Part shown: positions 17,050 through 24,868 of the stretch, piece after piece
How positions within the stretch are numbered: the first letter of the stretch is position 1
Layout of the letters: each line of letters starts with the position of its first letter
From: Mycobacterium sp. ACS4054
GTDB taxonomy: Bacteria > Actinomycetota > Actinomycetes > Mycobacteriales > Mycobacteriaceae
Direction: 5' to 3'
Assembly: GCF_001667275.1 (NCBI RefSeq)
Contig: NZ_LZHV01000065.1
Coordinates: forward strand, 44,017-108,016
DNA length: 64,000 nucleotides
Translations under genes and position numbers: made by a program
The notes under the pieces: model-generated
What the model was told of the DNA's origin: nothing
The model's database searches: none
The model's input: only the letters and a program-made list of their open reading frames with translations

Positions 17050-18303
17050 TCATCGCTTGGGCTCTGCATCGTCGCCGGCATGTGGATCCCATCCGTCCGA
17101 CCACTGCCCCTGTGACAACCAGTGTGCCGCGAGCTCGGCACGCTCCCGCAGCGCGGGCAACTCCGCCACGTCGGCGCCGAGGAAATTGATGTGCCCGACC
17201 TTGCGGCCGGGCCGTTCCTCCTTGCCGTACAGGTGGACCCGGGCGTCGGGCATCCGCGCGAAGAGGTGGTGCAACCGCTCGTCGACGCTCATCGCCGGGG
17301 CGTCCTTCGCGCCCAGCACGTTGGCCATCACGGTCACCGGCGCGAGGGCGTCGGTGTCGCCGAGCGGATAGTCCAGCACCGCGCGCACGTGCTGCTCGAA
17401 CTGGCTGGTGCGCGACCCGTCCATGGTCCAGTGGCCGGAGTTGTGCGGCCGCATCGCCAGCTCGTTGACCAGCAGCTCGCCGTCGACCGTCTCGAACAGC
17501 TCGACCGCGAGCACCCCGACGACGCCGAGCTCGGCGGCCAGCCGCAGCGCCAGCTGCTGGGCCTCGGCGGCCCGCTCGGGCGCCAGCTCCGGCGCGGGCG
17601 CGATCACCTGCACGCAGATCCCGTCCCGCTGGACGGTCTCGACCACCGGCCACGCCGCGCCCTGGCCGAACGGCGACCGGGCCACCAGCGCCGACAGCTC
17701 GCGGCGCAGGTTCACCTGCTCCTCGGCCATCACCGGCACCCCATCGCCCAGGAAACTGGCCGCGATCTCTCGCGCGTGCGACGGGTCGCGGGCCATCCGC
17801 ACCCCGCGGCCGTCGTAACCGCCGCGGACCGCCTTGACCACCACGGGGCCGGCGATGAGCTGCGCGAAGGCGTCCAGTTCGTCGACGCTTCGGATCTCGG
17901 CGTAGCGGGGCACCGCGGCGCCCAGGGCCTCCATCCGTCGCCGCATGACCAGCTTGTCCTGGGCGTGCACCAGCGCCTGCGGCGGCGGCGCCACGTTGAC
18001 GCCCTCGGCGACCAGCTTGTCCAGCAGTTCGGTCGGCACGTGCTCGTGGTCGAACGTCAGCACGGTGGCCCCGGCCGCGACCCGGCGCAGGTCCTCGAGG
18101 TCGGCGTGCGAGCCGATCACCACGTCGGGGGTGACCTGCGCGGCCGACTCGTCGGGCGCGGTGGCCAGCACCCGAAGTGTCTGCCCCAGCGCGATCGCGG
18201 CCTGGTGGGTCATCCGGGCGAGCTGGCCGCCACCGACCATGGCGACCAACGGCGCTGCTGCGGGGGCGCCCCCCGCCGGGGGTGTACTCGGCACGGCGTT
18301 CAT
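17050..18303 (-). CDS. purK: N5-carboxyaminoimidazole ribonucleotide synthase PurK
   Basis: ATP-grasp enzyme that carboxylates AIR with bicarbonate and ATP to N5-CAIR (Rv3276c; 417 residues against ~429). The N-terminal loop MVGGGQLARM binds AIR; the ATP-grasp core includes GPVVVKAVRGGYDGRGVRM and MAEEQVNLRRELSALVAR; the C-terminal part has NELAMRPHNSGHWTMDG. It begins the cluster purK-purE-fadE25. Upstream, an 8-base inverted repeat (GGTGTCAC/GTGACACC, 18304-18344) lies directly before its start codon. Confidence 0.96.
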   Translation of the reverse strand: MNAVPSTPPAGGAPAAAPLVAMVGGGQLARMTHQAAIALGQTLRVLATAPDESAAQVTPDVVIGSHADLEDLRRVAAGATVLTFDHEHVPTELLDKLVAEGVNVAPPPQALVHAQDKLVMRRRMEALGAAVPRYAEIRSVDELDAFAQLIAGPVVVKAVRGGYDGRGVRMARDPSHAREIAASFLGDGVPVMAEEQVNLRRELSALVARSPFGQGAAWPVVETVQRDGICVQVIAPAPELAPERAAEAQQLALRLAAELGVVGVLAVELFETVDGELLVNELAMRPHNSGHWTMDGSRTSQFEQHVRAVLDYPLGDTDALAPVTVMANVLGAKDAPAMSVDERLHHLFARMPDARVHLYGKEERPGRKVGHINFLGADVAELPALRERAELAAHWLSQGQWSDGWDPHAGDDAEPKR

Positions 18304-18344
18304 GGTGTCACGGCGCGGGCGGTGTGTTGACCGGCGGTGACACC
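18304..18344. promoter_or_regulatory. 8-base inverted repeat between purK and the gtrA-like gene
   Basis: GGTGTCAC at 18304-18311 is repeated as its reverse complement GTGACACC at 18337-18344, with 25 bases between. The left arm directly abuts the purK start codon, so a hairpin or bound repressor here could affect purK translation or transcription. It is not a recognised operator and could be chance in GC-rich DNA. Confidence 0.3.
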
Positions 18345-18400
18345 GAATCGTTATGTACGATTTTGCGTCGCTTTTGTGTCCGTCCGTACACTGACCACTT

Positions 18401-19060
18401 GTGCCCTTCGCCGAAGCCGCAATCGAGCGTATGCCCGGGTTTATTCAGCCCTATTTGCTGCGCCACCACGAACTGATCAAATTCGCCATCGTCGGCGGCA
18501 CCACGTTCGTGATCGACTCGGCGATTTTCTACACGCTGAAGCTGACAATTCTGGACCACAAGCCGGTCACCGCGAAGGTCATCGCCGGCATCGTCGCGGT
18601 CATCGCGTCCTACGTGTTGAACCGGGAGTGGAGCTTCCGCGATCGCGGCGGCCGCGAACGTCACCACGAGGCGCTGCTGTTCTTCGCGTTCAGCGGGGTG
18701 GGGGTGCTGCTGTCGATGGCGCCGCTGTGGTTCTCCAGCTACGTCCTGCAGCTGCGCGAGCCGACGGTGTCACTGACCGTGGAGAACATCGCCGACTTCA
18801 TCTCCGCCTACATCATCGGCAACCTGCTGCAGATGGCGTTCCGCTTCTGGGCGTTCCGGCGCTGGGTGTTCCCCGACGAGTTCGCGCGCAACCCCGACAA
18901 GGCCCTGGAATCCGCCCTCACCGCCGGCGGCATCGCCGAGATGCTCGAGGACGAGATCGAGGGCGGCAACGTCACGCTGCTGCGCGCCTGGCGCAACCGG
19001 GCCGGCCGGTCGGCTCAGCTGGGCGACTCGTCCGAACCGAGGGTGTCGAAGACTTCGTGA
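18401..19060 (+). CDS. GtrA family membrane protein (Rv3277-like)
   Basis: 219-residue GtrA-like protein with four predicted membrane segments: ELIKFAIVGGTTFVIDSAIF (~26-45), PVTAKVIAGIVAVIASYVLN (~53-75), HEALLFFAFSGVGVLLSMAP (~85-108) and IADFISAYIIGNLLQMAFRF (~130-150). NREWSF and FRFWAFRRWVF are family hallmarks. GtrA proteins are thought to flip or carry polyprenyl-linked sugars; mycobacterial members are tied to arabinogalactan or other glycan building. GTG 18401 is the only sensible start. The 3' end runs 46 bases into the convergent PH-domain gene. Confidence 0.85.
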   Translation: MPFAEAAIERMPGFIQPYLLRHHELIKFAIVGGTTFVIDSAIFYTLKLTILDHKPVTAKVIAGIVAVIASYVLNREWSFRDRGGRERHHEALLFFAFSGVGVLLSMAPLWFSSYVLQLREPTVSLTVENIADFISAYIIGNLLQMAFRFWAFRRWVFPDEFARNPDKALESALTAGGIAEMLEDEIEGGNVTLLRAWRNRAGRSAQLGDSSEPRVSKTS

Positions 19061-19533
19061 TACAGCAGCGCGTGCACCTCGCGCAGCCGCGGAATGTCGT
19101 AGAACTCCAACGGATCCTGTGACGCCGATTCGATAATCAGCGTCCCGGTGCGAAACATCCGTTCGGTGATCCGGTCGCGGAATTCCACACTATTGATCCG
19201 CGCCAGCGGAATATCGATCCCGGTGCGGGTCAGCACGCCGTGCCGAAACATCACCCGCCGGTTGGTGACGACGAAATGGGTGGTCAGCCAGGTCAAGAAC
19301 GGCCACAGCGTCAGCCAGCCGACGATCACCAGCCAGATGCCCCAGATCACCCCGTAGATGATGTTTTTGGCCAGCTGACCCCAATGCGTCGAGTTGAGGT
19401 ACCCGGACCCGAACGACGCGAGCGCGGTGACCAGCAACAGGACCACGACCGGCCAGATCAAGCGCTTCCAGTGCGGGTGGCGGTGGACGATCACCTGTTC
19501 GCCGGCGGCCAGGACATTATCCGGGTAGCTCAC
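19015..19533 (-). CDS. PH-domain (bPH2-type) membrane protein, Rv3278c-like
   Basis: 172-residue integral membrane protein with two hydrophobic segments (LIWPVVVLLLVTALASFGSG and IIYGVIWGIWLVIVGWLTLW) followed by a bacterial PH-like domain (VVTNRRVMFRHGVLTRTGIDIPLARINSVEF). The start GTG 19533 (VSYPDNVLAAGEQV) matches the recalled M. tuberculosis protein in start and length. It lies 10 bases after birA, so it is probably cotranscribed with it. Function unknown; bPH2 proteins are thought to bind lipid or protein partners at the membrane. The GTG was preferred to an upstream ATG at 19566 that would overlap birA. Confidence 0.85.
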   Translation of the reverse strand: MSYPDNVLAAGEQVIVHRHPHWKRLIWPVVVLLLVTALASFGSGYLNSTHWGQLAKNIIYGVIWGIWLVIVGWLTLWPFLTWLTTHFVVTNRRVMFRHGVLTRTGIDIPLARINSVEFRDRITERMFRTGTLIIESASQDPLEFYDIPRLREVHALLYHEVFDTLGSDESPS

Positions 19534-19543
19534 CCGCCCGAAG

Positions 19544-20350
19544 CTACCGCAAATGCACCACGTCACCGGCCGAAACGACGACGGTCTGGCCGCCGGCCTC
19601 GATGCACAGCCTGCCCTGGTCGTCGACCGCGGTCGCGGCGCCGACGATTTCCTTGCCGCCCGGCAGGTGCGCCCGCACCCGGGTGCCGACGGTCAGGCTG
19701 CGCGCCCGATAGTCGGCGGCCAGCGCCCAGTCGGCCCCGCGTGCGGCGCGCCAGGCCACGATCCGCCGGCCCAGCTCGGACAGCAACCCGGACACCAGCC
19801 GGGTCCGGTCGGGCGCCGGCACGCCCAGGTCGAGCAGCGAGGTGGCCCCGTCAATGCCGGCTGGAGCCTCAAACACGTTGAGCCCCAGGCCGATCACCAC
19901 CACCGGCCGCGCCACCTCGGCCAGGATGCCCGCGAGCTTGCCCGGCGGGTCACCCGCCAGCACGTCGTTGGGCCACTTGAGCCCCACCGGGACGCCGGCG
20001 AGCAGCGGGGCCACCGCGTCGACCACCGCCACCCCGGTGGCCAGCGGCAGCCAGCCCCAGCCGGCCGTCGGCACGTCGACGATGCTGACGCCGACCGACA
20101 TCGTGATCTGCGCCCGCGGGGCGGCCGACCAGCCGCGGCCGTGCCGCCCGCGCCCGGCGGTCTGGTGCTCGGCGATCAGTACGGCCCCGGCCACGTCGGT
20201 GCCCGACGCCGCTTGCGCCAGCATGTCGGCGTTGGTGGAGCCGGTGTGCTCGACGACGTCGAGCCGGCGCCAGCCGAGTCCGGTGCCGATCAGCTCGGCG
20301 CGCAGCGCGCCCTCGTCCAGCGGTGGCCTGAGCTGATCCCGGTCTGTCAT
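19544..20350 (-). CDS. birA: Biotin-protein ligase BirA
   Basis: Biotinylates acyl-CoA carboxylase alpha subunits such as AccA3 at 33-35 kb (Rv3279c; 268 residues). Active-site signatures: HTGSTNADM, the reactive-intermediate loop AEHQTAGRGRHGR, KWPNDVL and a GLGLNV segment. There is no N-terminal helix-turn-helix, so this is the monofunctional group I ligase and not a repressor. The setting next to accD5-accE5 is functionally coherent. It starts 34 bases downstream of the MFS gene stop on the same strand. Confidence 0.95.
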   Translation of the reverse strand: MTDRDQLRPPLDEGALRAELIGTGLGWRRLDVVEHTGSTNADMLAQAASGTDVAGAVLIAEHQTAGRGRHGRGWSAAPRAQITMSVGVSIVDVPTAGWGWLPLATGVAVVDAVAPLLAGVPVGLKWPNDVLAGDPPGKLAGILAEVARPVVVIGLGLNVFEAPAGIDGATSLLDLGVPAPDRTRLVSGLLSELGRRIVAWRAARGADWALAADYRARSLTVGTRVRAHLPGGKEIVGAATAVDDQGRLCIEAGGQTVVVSAGDVVHLR

Positions 20351-20383
20351 CGCCTGTCCCCCATATCCATCCCGGCCAGGTGG

Positions 20384-21973
20384 CTAAACAGCATGCTGCT
20401 CGCCCGGATCCGTGGTGCGGCCGTTGAGTTGCGTGCGCGGAAACCGCCTCCAACCAAGCACGAAGCCTGCCGTGAGCAACGCCGCCCCGCCGGCGACCGC
20501 CGCCCGGACGCCGCCGATGAAGTCTTTGTCGGCGACGCGCACGACCAGACGCTCCTGCGCTGATGTCATTGGGTGGCCCGGACCAATGTTTGCGGGGTGG
20601 GCGGACGGATTCGCCCCCTTCACTACGGCCGCGATGACCGCTTTGCGTTCGGCGGGATCGGCGATGACGGGGTCCAGCCGGGCCGGCAACGTCGCGCTCA
20701 GCCAAACCGCGAGGACGGAGCCGAAAAGTGCGACGCCGAAAATGCTGCCGAGCGACCGCTGCAGATTGATCAGGCCGGCGCCCATACCGGCTCGGTGATC
20801 GTCAACCTCGGTCATCGCCAGCTGCACCAGTGGCGTGGCGCAGCCGCCATACCCCGCACCGAAAAGCGCCAGCCCCACGATCACCACGGGCATTGCGCGT
20901 CCGATGCCGGCCGCGAACAGCGCCAACCCGATGATCGACGCCGCCAGACAGACCAGCGCCGGCAGCCGTGGGCCCCAACTTTCCACCGCCCGGCCAGCCA
21001 GCACGCTCGCGACCCCGAATGCCACCGGGACCGGCAACAACAGCAAACCCGCGTGCATGGGAGAGAACGCGCGGACGTTTTGGAAATGCTGGGTGGCCAC
21101 CATCAACAATCCGAAAAAGCTGGACGCCACCAGGAAGTAGACCAGCAGCGCCGACCGGTACACCGGCCGCGTAAGCAACTGAAGATCGATCAACGGGAAT
21201 GCCGCGCGGCGTTCGTGCCGAACAAACAGACACAGCAGCACGAGAGCCAGCAGCAGCGTCGTCCCGACGACGGCAAGCTCCCGATGCATGCGCGGGACCT
21301 CGATCAGTGCGTAAGCGATCATCGCGATCGCCGGGGCGAACATCAGCTGACCCGGCCAGTCGAGTTGGGTCGGATCGGGATCCCTGGACTCGGCGACGGC
21401 AACCAGCGTGAGGAGCGCGACGATTGCCCCCATCGGGACGTTCACCGCGAAGACGCTGCGCCATCCGAAGTTCTGGACCAGGAACCCACCCAGCGCCGGG
21501 GAAACGGCTGCACCGACGCTCCCGATGGCCATCCAGCCGGCGATCGCCCGCGCTTTCAACCCCGGGTCGGGAAACGCGTGACTGAGCAGGGCGAGAGACA
21601 ACACCGAAATGAACGCCGCCCCAACGCCCTGAACGATGCGCGCCACCGTGAACAGTCCAAGACTGACCGGTAGCGCGCACACCACGGAGGAGACGACGAA
21701 CACCGCGAGCCCGATCAGAAAACCGCGCTTGCGACCGTACCGATCACCCAGCAAGGCGCAGCTCATCAGCACGGCAGCCATCCCCAGGCTGTAGCCCGCG
21801 ACCGCCCACTGAAGGCCTCGCTCACCCGCCTTGTACGCCGCCTGGATGCTGGGCAGCGCGACGTTGACGACGTTGACGTCCACACACACGACGAAGATGC
21901 CCAGCCCGGCCGCGACCACGGTCATCCGCTGGCGCGCCGTCATCGCCGGATGGGCACGCTGCACCTCGGTCAT
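20384..21973 (-). CDS. MFS drug exporter, DHA2 (14-TM) family
   Basis: 529-residue major facilitator of the EmrB/QacA type with about 14 hydrophobic segments. MFS motif A is GDRYGRKRG after TM2, and the N-terminal helix carries the family signature VCVDVNVVNVALPSIQ (motif D1). ATG 21973 is supported because it overlaps the stop of a small leader ORF (ATGA). A GTG at 22030 in the same frame would run through that leader and has no Shine-Dalgarno of its own. The substrate is unknown; antibiotics, dyes or lipids are typical. No counterpart lies between birA and accD5 in M. tuberculosis. Confidence 0.88.
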   Translation of the reverse strand: MTEVQRAHPAMTARQRMTVVAAGLGIFVVCVDVNVVNVALPSIQAAYKAGERGLQWAVAGYSLGMAAVLMSCALLGDRYGRKRGFLIGLAVFVVSSVVCALPVSLGLFTVARIVQGVGAAFISVLSLALLSHAFPDPGLKARAIAGWMAIGSVGAAVSPALGGFLVQNFGWRSVFAVNVPMGAIVALLTLVAVAESRDPDPTQLDWPGQLMFAPAIAMIAYALIEVPRMHRELAVVGTTLLLALVLLCLFVRHERRAAFPLIDLQLLTRPVYRSALLVYFLVASSFFGLLMVATQHFQNVRAFSPMHAGLLLLPVPVAFGVASVLAGRAVESWGPRLPALVCLAASIIGLALFAAGIGRAMPVVIVGLALFGAGYGGCATPLVQLAMTEVDDHRAGMGAGLINLQRSLGSIFGVALFGSVLAVWLSATLPARLDPVIADPAERKAVIAAVVKGANPSAHPANIGPGHPMTSAQERLVVRVADKDFIGGVRAAVAGGAALLTAGFVLGWRRFPRTQLNGRTTDPGEQHAV

Positions 21974-22014
21974 TGCGACAAGCTTTTCGCGACGGGTTCC
22001 GGACGGTCGCCCAT
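21970..22014 (-). CDS. 14-residue leader ORF coupled to the MFS exporter
   Basis: A small ORF, MGDRPEPVAKSLSQ, begins at ATG 22014 behind an excellent Shine-Dalgarno (AAGGAGG, 5 bases before the ATG) and ends at TGA 21970, which overlaps the exporter ATG as ATGA. The strong ribosome site belongs to this ORF and not to the exporter, which has none of its own. That is the arrangement expected for translational coupling or an attenuating leader peptide. No terminator-like hairpin was confirmed. It is too short for homology recognition. Confidence 0.5.
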   Translation of the reverse strand: MGDRPEPVAKSLSQ

Positions 22015-22132
22015 CACGCCCTCCTTGCACGGACCCCGGGTGGTAGCCCGATTTCGGCGGTAGTGACGAATCGCCGCGCAGCTAATTTTGCTCGTCTCGC
22101 CTGACTTGGGCGGCTTTTTGCCTACCACCTAC

Positions 22133-22149
22133 ATGAACGGGCCCTTCAT
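22133..22149. promoter_or_regulatory. Imperfect palindrome upstream of accD5
   Basis: ATGAACGGGCCCTTCAT lies 36 bases before the accD5 start. The five outer bases on each side pair (ATGAA/TTCAT) around a GGGCCC-like core. It could be an operator for the carboxylase genes; no known consensus was matched. The rest of the 171-base gap after the leader ORF presumably holds the divergent promoters. Confidence 0.25.
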
Positions 22150-22185
22150 TGGGAGCCGGGTAAGCCGCCGCTAAGCTCGACTCCC

Positions 22186-23835
22186 ATGACGAGCGTTACC
22201 GACCCCTCTTCTCACACCGCAGAGCCGGCTGCCGAACACACCATCGACATCCACACCACGGCGGGCAAGCTCGCCGAGCTGCACAAGCGCCGGGAGGAGT
22301 CGCTGCACCCGGTGGGTGAAGAGGCCGTCGACAAGGTGCACGCCAAGGGCAAGCTGACCGCCCGCGAGCGCATCTACGCCCTGCTGGACGAGGACTCGTT
22401 CGTCGAGCTCGACGCGCTGGCGCGGCACCGCAGCAAGAACTTCGGCCTGGAGAACAACCGCCCGCTCGGCGATGGCGTGGTCACCGGCTACGGCACCATC
22501 GACGGCCGCGAGGTGTGCATCTTCAGCCAGGACGCCACCGTGTTCGGCGGCAGCCTCGGCGAGGTGTACGGCGAGAAGATCGTCAAGATCCAGGAGCTGG
22601 CGATCAAGACCGGCCGCCCGCTGATCGGCATCAACGACGGCGCCGGCGCCCGGATCCAGGAGGGCGTCGTCTCGCTCGGCCTGTACAGCAAGATCTTCCG
22701 CAACAACATCCTGGCCTCCGGCGTGATCCCGCAGATCTCGCTGATCATGGGCGCCGCCGCCGGTGGGCACGTGTACTCCCCCGCGCTGACCGACTTCGTG
22801 GTCATGGTCGACCAGACCAGCCAGATGTTCATCACCGGGCCCGACGTCATCAAGACCGTCACCGGCGAGGACGTCACCATGGAGGAGCTGGGCGGCGCCC
22901 ACACCCACATGGCCAAGTCGGGCACCCTGCACTATGTCGCCTCCGGCGAGCAGGACGCCTTCGACTGGGTGCGCGACCTGCTGAGCTACCTGCCGCCCAA
23001 CAACGCCACCGACCCGCCGCGCTACGCCGAGCCCGTCCCCGAGGGCGCCATCGAGGACAACCTCACCGACGAGGACCTCGAGCTGGACACGCTGATCCCT
23101 GACTCGGCGAACCAGCCGTACGACATGCACGAGGTGATCACCCGCATCCTCGACGACGACGAGTTCCTCGAGATCCAGAACGGCTACGCCACCAACATCG
23201 TCGTCGGGTTCGGTCGCATCGAGGGCCGCCCGGTCGGCATCGTGGCCAACCAGCCCACCCAGTTCGCGGGCTGCCTGGACATCAACGCCTCGGAGAAGGC
23301 GGCGAGGTTCGTGCGGACCTGCGACTGCTTCAACATCCCGATCATCATGCTGGTGGACGTGCCGGGCTTCCTGCCGGGCACCGGCCAGGAATACAACGGC
23401 ATCATCCGGCGCGGCGCCAAGCTGCTGTTCGCCTACGGCGAGGCCACCGTCCCGAAGATCACCGTCATCACCCGCAAGGCCTACGGCGGCGCGTACTGCG
23501 TCATGGGCTCCAAGGACATGGGCTGCGACGTCAACATCGCCTGGCCGACGGCCCAGATCGCGGTGATGGGCGCGTCGGGCGCGGTCGGCTTCGTCTACCG
23601 CAAGCAGCTGGCCGAGGCGGCCAAGGAGGGCAAGGACGTCGACGAGCTGCGGTTGCAGCTGCAGCAGGAGTACGAGGACACGCTGGTGAACCCGTACGTC
23701 GCCGCCGAGCGCGGATACGTCGACGCGGTGATCCCGCCGTCGCACACCCGCGGCTACATCGGCACGGCGCTGCGCCTGCTGGAACGCAAGATCAGCCACC
23801 TGCCGCCGAAGAAGCACGGGAACATCCCGCTGTGA
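22186..23835 (+). CDS. accD5: Acyl-CoA carboxylase beta subunit AccD5
   Basis: Carboxyltransferase of the propionyl-/acetyl-CoA carboxylase that makes methylmalonyl-CoA for multimethyl-branched lipids (Rv3280; 549 residues). Both crotonase-fold halves are present: the N-terminal one with NDGAGARIQEGV and IMGAAAGGHVYSPALTDF, the C-terminal one with PVGIVANQPTQFAGCLDI, DVPGFLPGTGQEYNGIIRRGAKL and RKAYGGAYCVMGSK. It works with AccA3 (33311) and the small AccE5 encoded directly downstream. The next gene overlaps by 4 bases. Confidence 0.97.
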   Translation: MTSVTDPSSHTAEPAAEHTIDIHTTAGKLAELHKRREESLHPVGEEAVDKVHAKGKLTARERIYALLDEDSFVELDALARHRSKNFGLENNRPLGDGVVTGYGTIDGREVCIFSQDATVFGGSLGEVYGEKIVKIQELAIKTGRPLIGINDGAGARIQEGVVSLGLYSKIFRNNILASGVIPQISLIMGAAAGGHVYSPALTDFVVMVDQTSQMFITGPDVIKTVTGEDVTMEELGGAHTHMAKSGTLHYVASGEQDAFDWVRDLLSYLPPNNATDPPRYAEPVPEGAIEDNLTDEDLELDTLIPDSANQPYDMHEVITRILDDDEFLEIQNGYATNIVVGFGRIEGRPVGIVANQPTQFAGCLDINASEKAARFVRTCDCFNIPIIMLVDVPGFLPGTGQEYNGIIRRGAKLLFAYGEATVPKITVITRKAYGGAYCVMGSKDMGCDVNIAWPTAQIAVMGASGAVGFVYRKQLAEAAKEGKDVDELRLQLQQEYEDTLVNPYVAAERGYVDAVIPPSHTRGYIGTALRLLERKISHLPPKKHGNIPL

Positions 23836-24083
23836 GCAACGAAAACGGTTCCGAGCTAACCGAAACCACGCACCACGAGCCGCACATCCAGGTGCTCAAG
23901 GGCCACCCCACCGACGAGGAGCTGGCCGCCCTGGTCGCCGCGCTCGGCGTCGTCGGCGGGGGCGTGCCCGAACCCCGCGAGCCCGAGCCCACCCGCTGGG
24001 GCCTGCCGGTGGATCGGCTGCGTTTCCCGATGTCCAACTACCAGCGGCTCACCATGCAGCAGATGACGCACATGAGGCATTGA
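23832..24083 (+). CDS. accE5: Acyl-CoA carboxylase epsilon subunit AccE5 (short form)
   Basis: 83-residue epsilon subunit that bridges and stimulates the AccA3-AccD5 complex (Rv3281). The conserved core is IQVLKGHPTDEELAALVAAL plus the C-terminal SNYQRLTMQQMTHMRH. The M. tuberculosis protein is recalled as 177 residues with a long low-complexity N-terminus that is missing here. GTG 23832 overlaps the accD5 stop (GTGA). The downstream Maf gene starts inside its stop (TTGA). Confidence 0.92.
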   Translation: MSNENGSELTETTHHEPHIQVLKGHPTDEELAALVAALGVVGGGVPEPREPEPTRWGLPVDRLRFPMSNYQRLTMQQMTHMRH

Positions 24084-24721
24084 GCCGCCTGGTCCTGGGC
24101 TCGGCGTCGTCGGGCCGCCTGAAGGTGTTGCGCCAGGCCGGCGTCGATCCGCTGGTCGTGGTTTCCGGCGTGGACGAGGACGCGATCGTCGCCGGGCTGG
24201 GGGCCGCCGCCGCGCCGGCCGAGGTGGTGTGCGCGCTGGCGACGGCCAAAGCCGAGCGCGTGGCGGCCGAGCTGGACGCCGCGGCCGCCGCGGATTGCGT
24301 TGTCCTGGGCTGTGATTCGATGCTTTACCTCGACGGCGAGCTGTGCGGCAAGCCCGGGTCCCCCGACGCCGCGGCGGCCCAGTGGCGCCGCATGGGCGGC
24401 CGGTCCGGCCGGCTGCACACCGGGCACTGCCTGCTGCGGCTCAGCGGTGGCGCCATCACCCATCGGGAAATCGAATCCGCCTGCACCACAGTACATTTCG
24501 CCACACTCACGGACGCGGACCTGCGGGCGTACGTCGCCGCCGGGGAGCCGCTGCACGTGGCCGGCGGGTTCACCCTGGACGGACTGGGCGGCTGGTTCGT
24601 CGACGGCATCGACGGCGACCCGTCCAACGTGATCGGCGTGAGCCTGCCGCTGCTGCGCTCGCTGCTTCAGCGGGTGGGCCTCTCGGTGGCCGACGTGTGG
24701 ACTGCGGATACACCCGGTTAG
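24080..24721 (+). CDS. maf: Maf-like nucleotide pyrophosphatase
   Basis: 213-residue Maf/HAM1-fold protein (Rv3282) that hydrolyses non-canonical or modified nucleoside triphosphates; historically a septum-formation inhibitor. Signatures: LVLGSASSGRLKVL at the N-terminus, LGCDSMLYLDGELCGKP, and VAGGFTLDGLGGWFVDGIDGDPSNVIG near the C-terminus. TTG 24080 overlaps the accE5 stop, giving an accD5-accE5-maf operon. In M. tuberculosis the next gene is sseA; here about 7 kb of other genes intervene. Confidence 0.92.
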   Translation: MSRLVLGSASSGRLKVLRQAGVDPLVVVSGVDEDAIVAGLGAAAAPAEVVCALATAKAERVAAELDAAAAADCVVLGCDSMLYLDGELCGKPGSPDAAAAQWRRMGGRSGRLHTGHCLLRLSGGAITHREIESACTTVHFATLTDADLRAYVAAGEPLHVAGGFTLDGLGGWFVDGIDGDPSNVIGVSLPLLRSLLQRVGLSVADVWTADTPG

Positions 24722-24868
24722 GCCCGCACGCGCAATCCCGCTCCGGCAAAAGAACCGAGAAGTCGTTTATCCAAGTTCAGTTATATTGATGGCCATGTGG
24801 ACGGTAACGCCGGGGGCAGGACAGGGCGCCGCGGCCGTCATGTCCGCCGATGCTCTCGGGTGTAACCG

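Noticed and set aside
22171..23817. 548-codon minus-strand frame opposite accD5
   Set aside because: Val/Asp/His-rich antisense shadow with no domain; accD5 is highly conserved.
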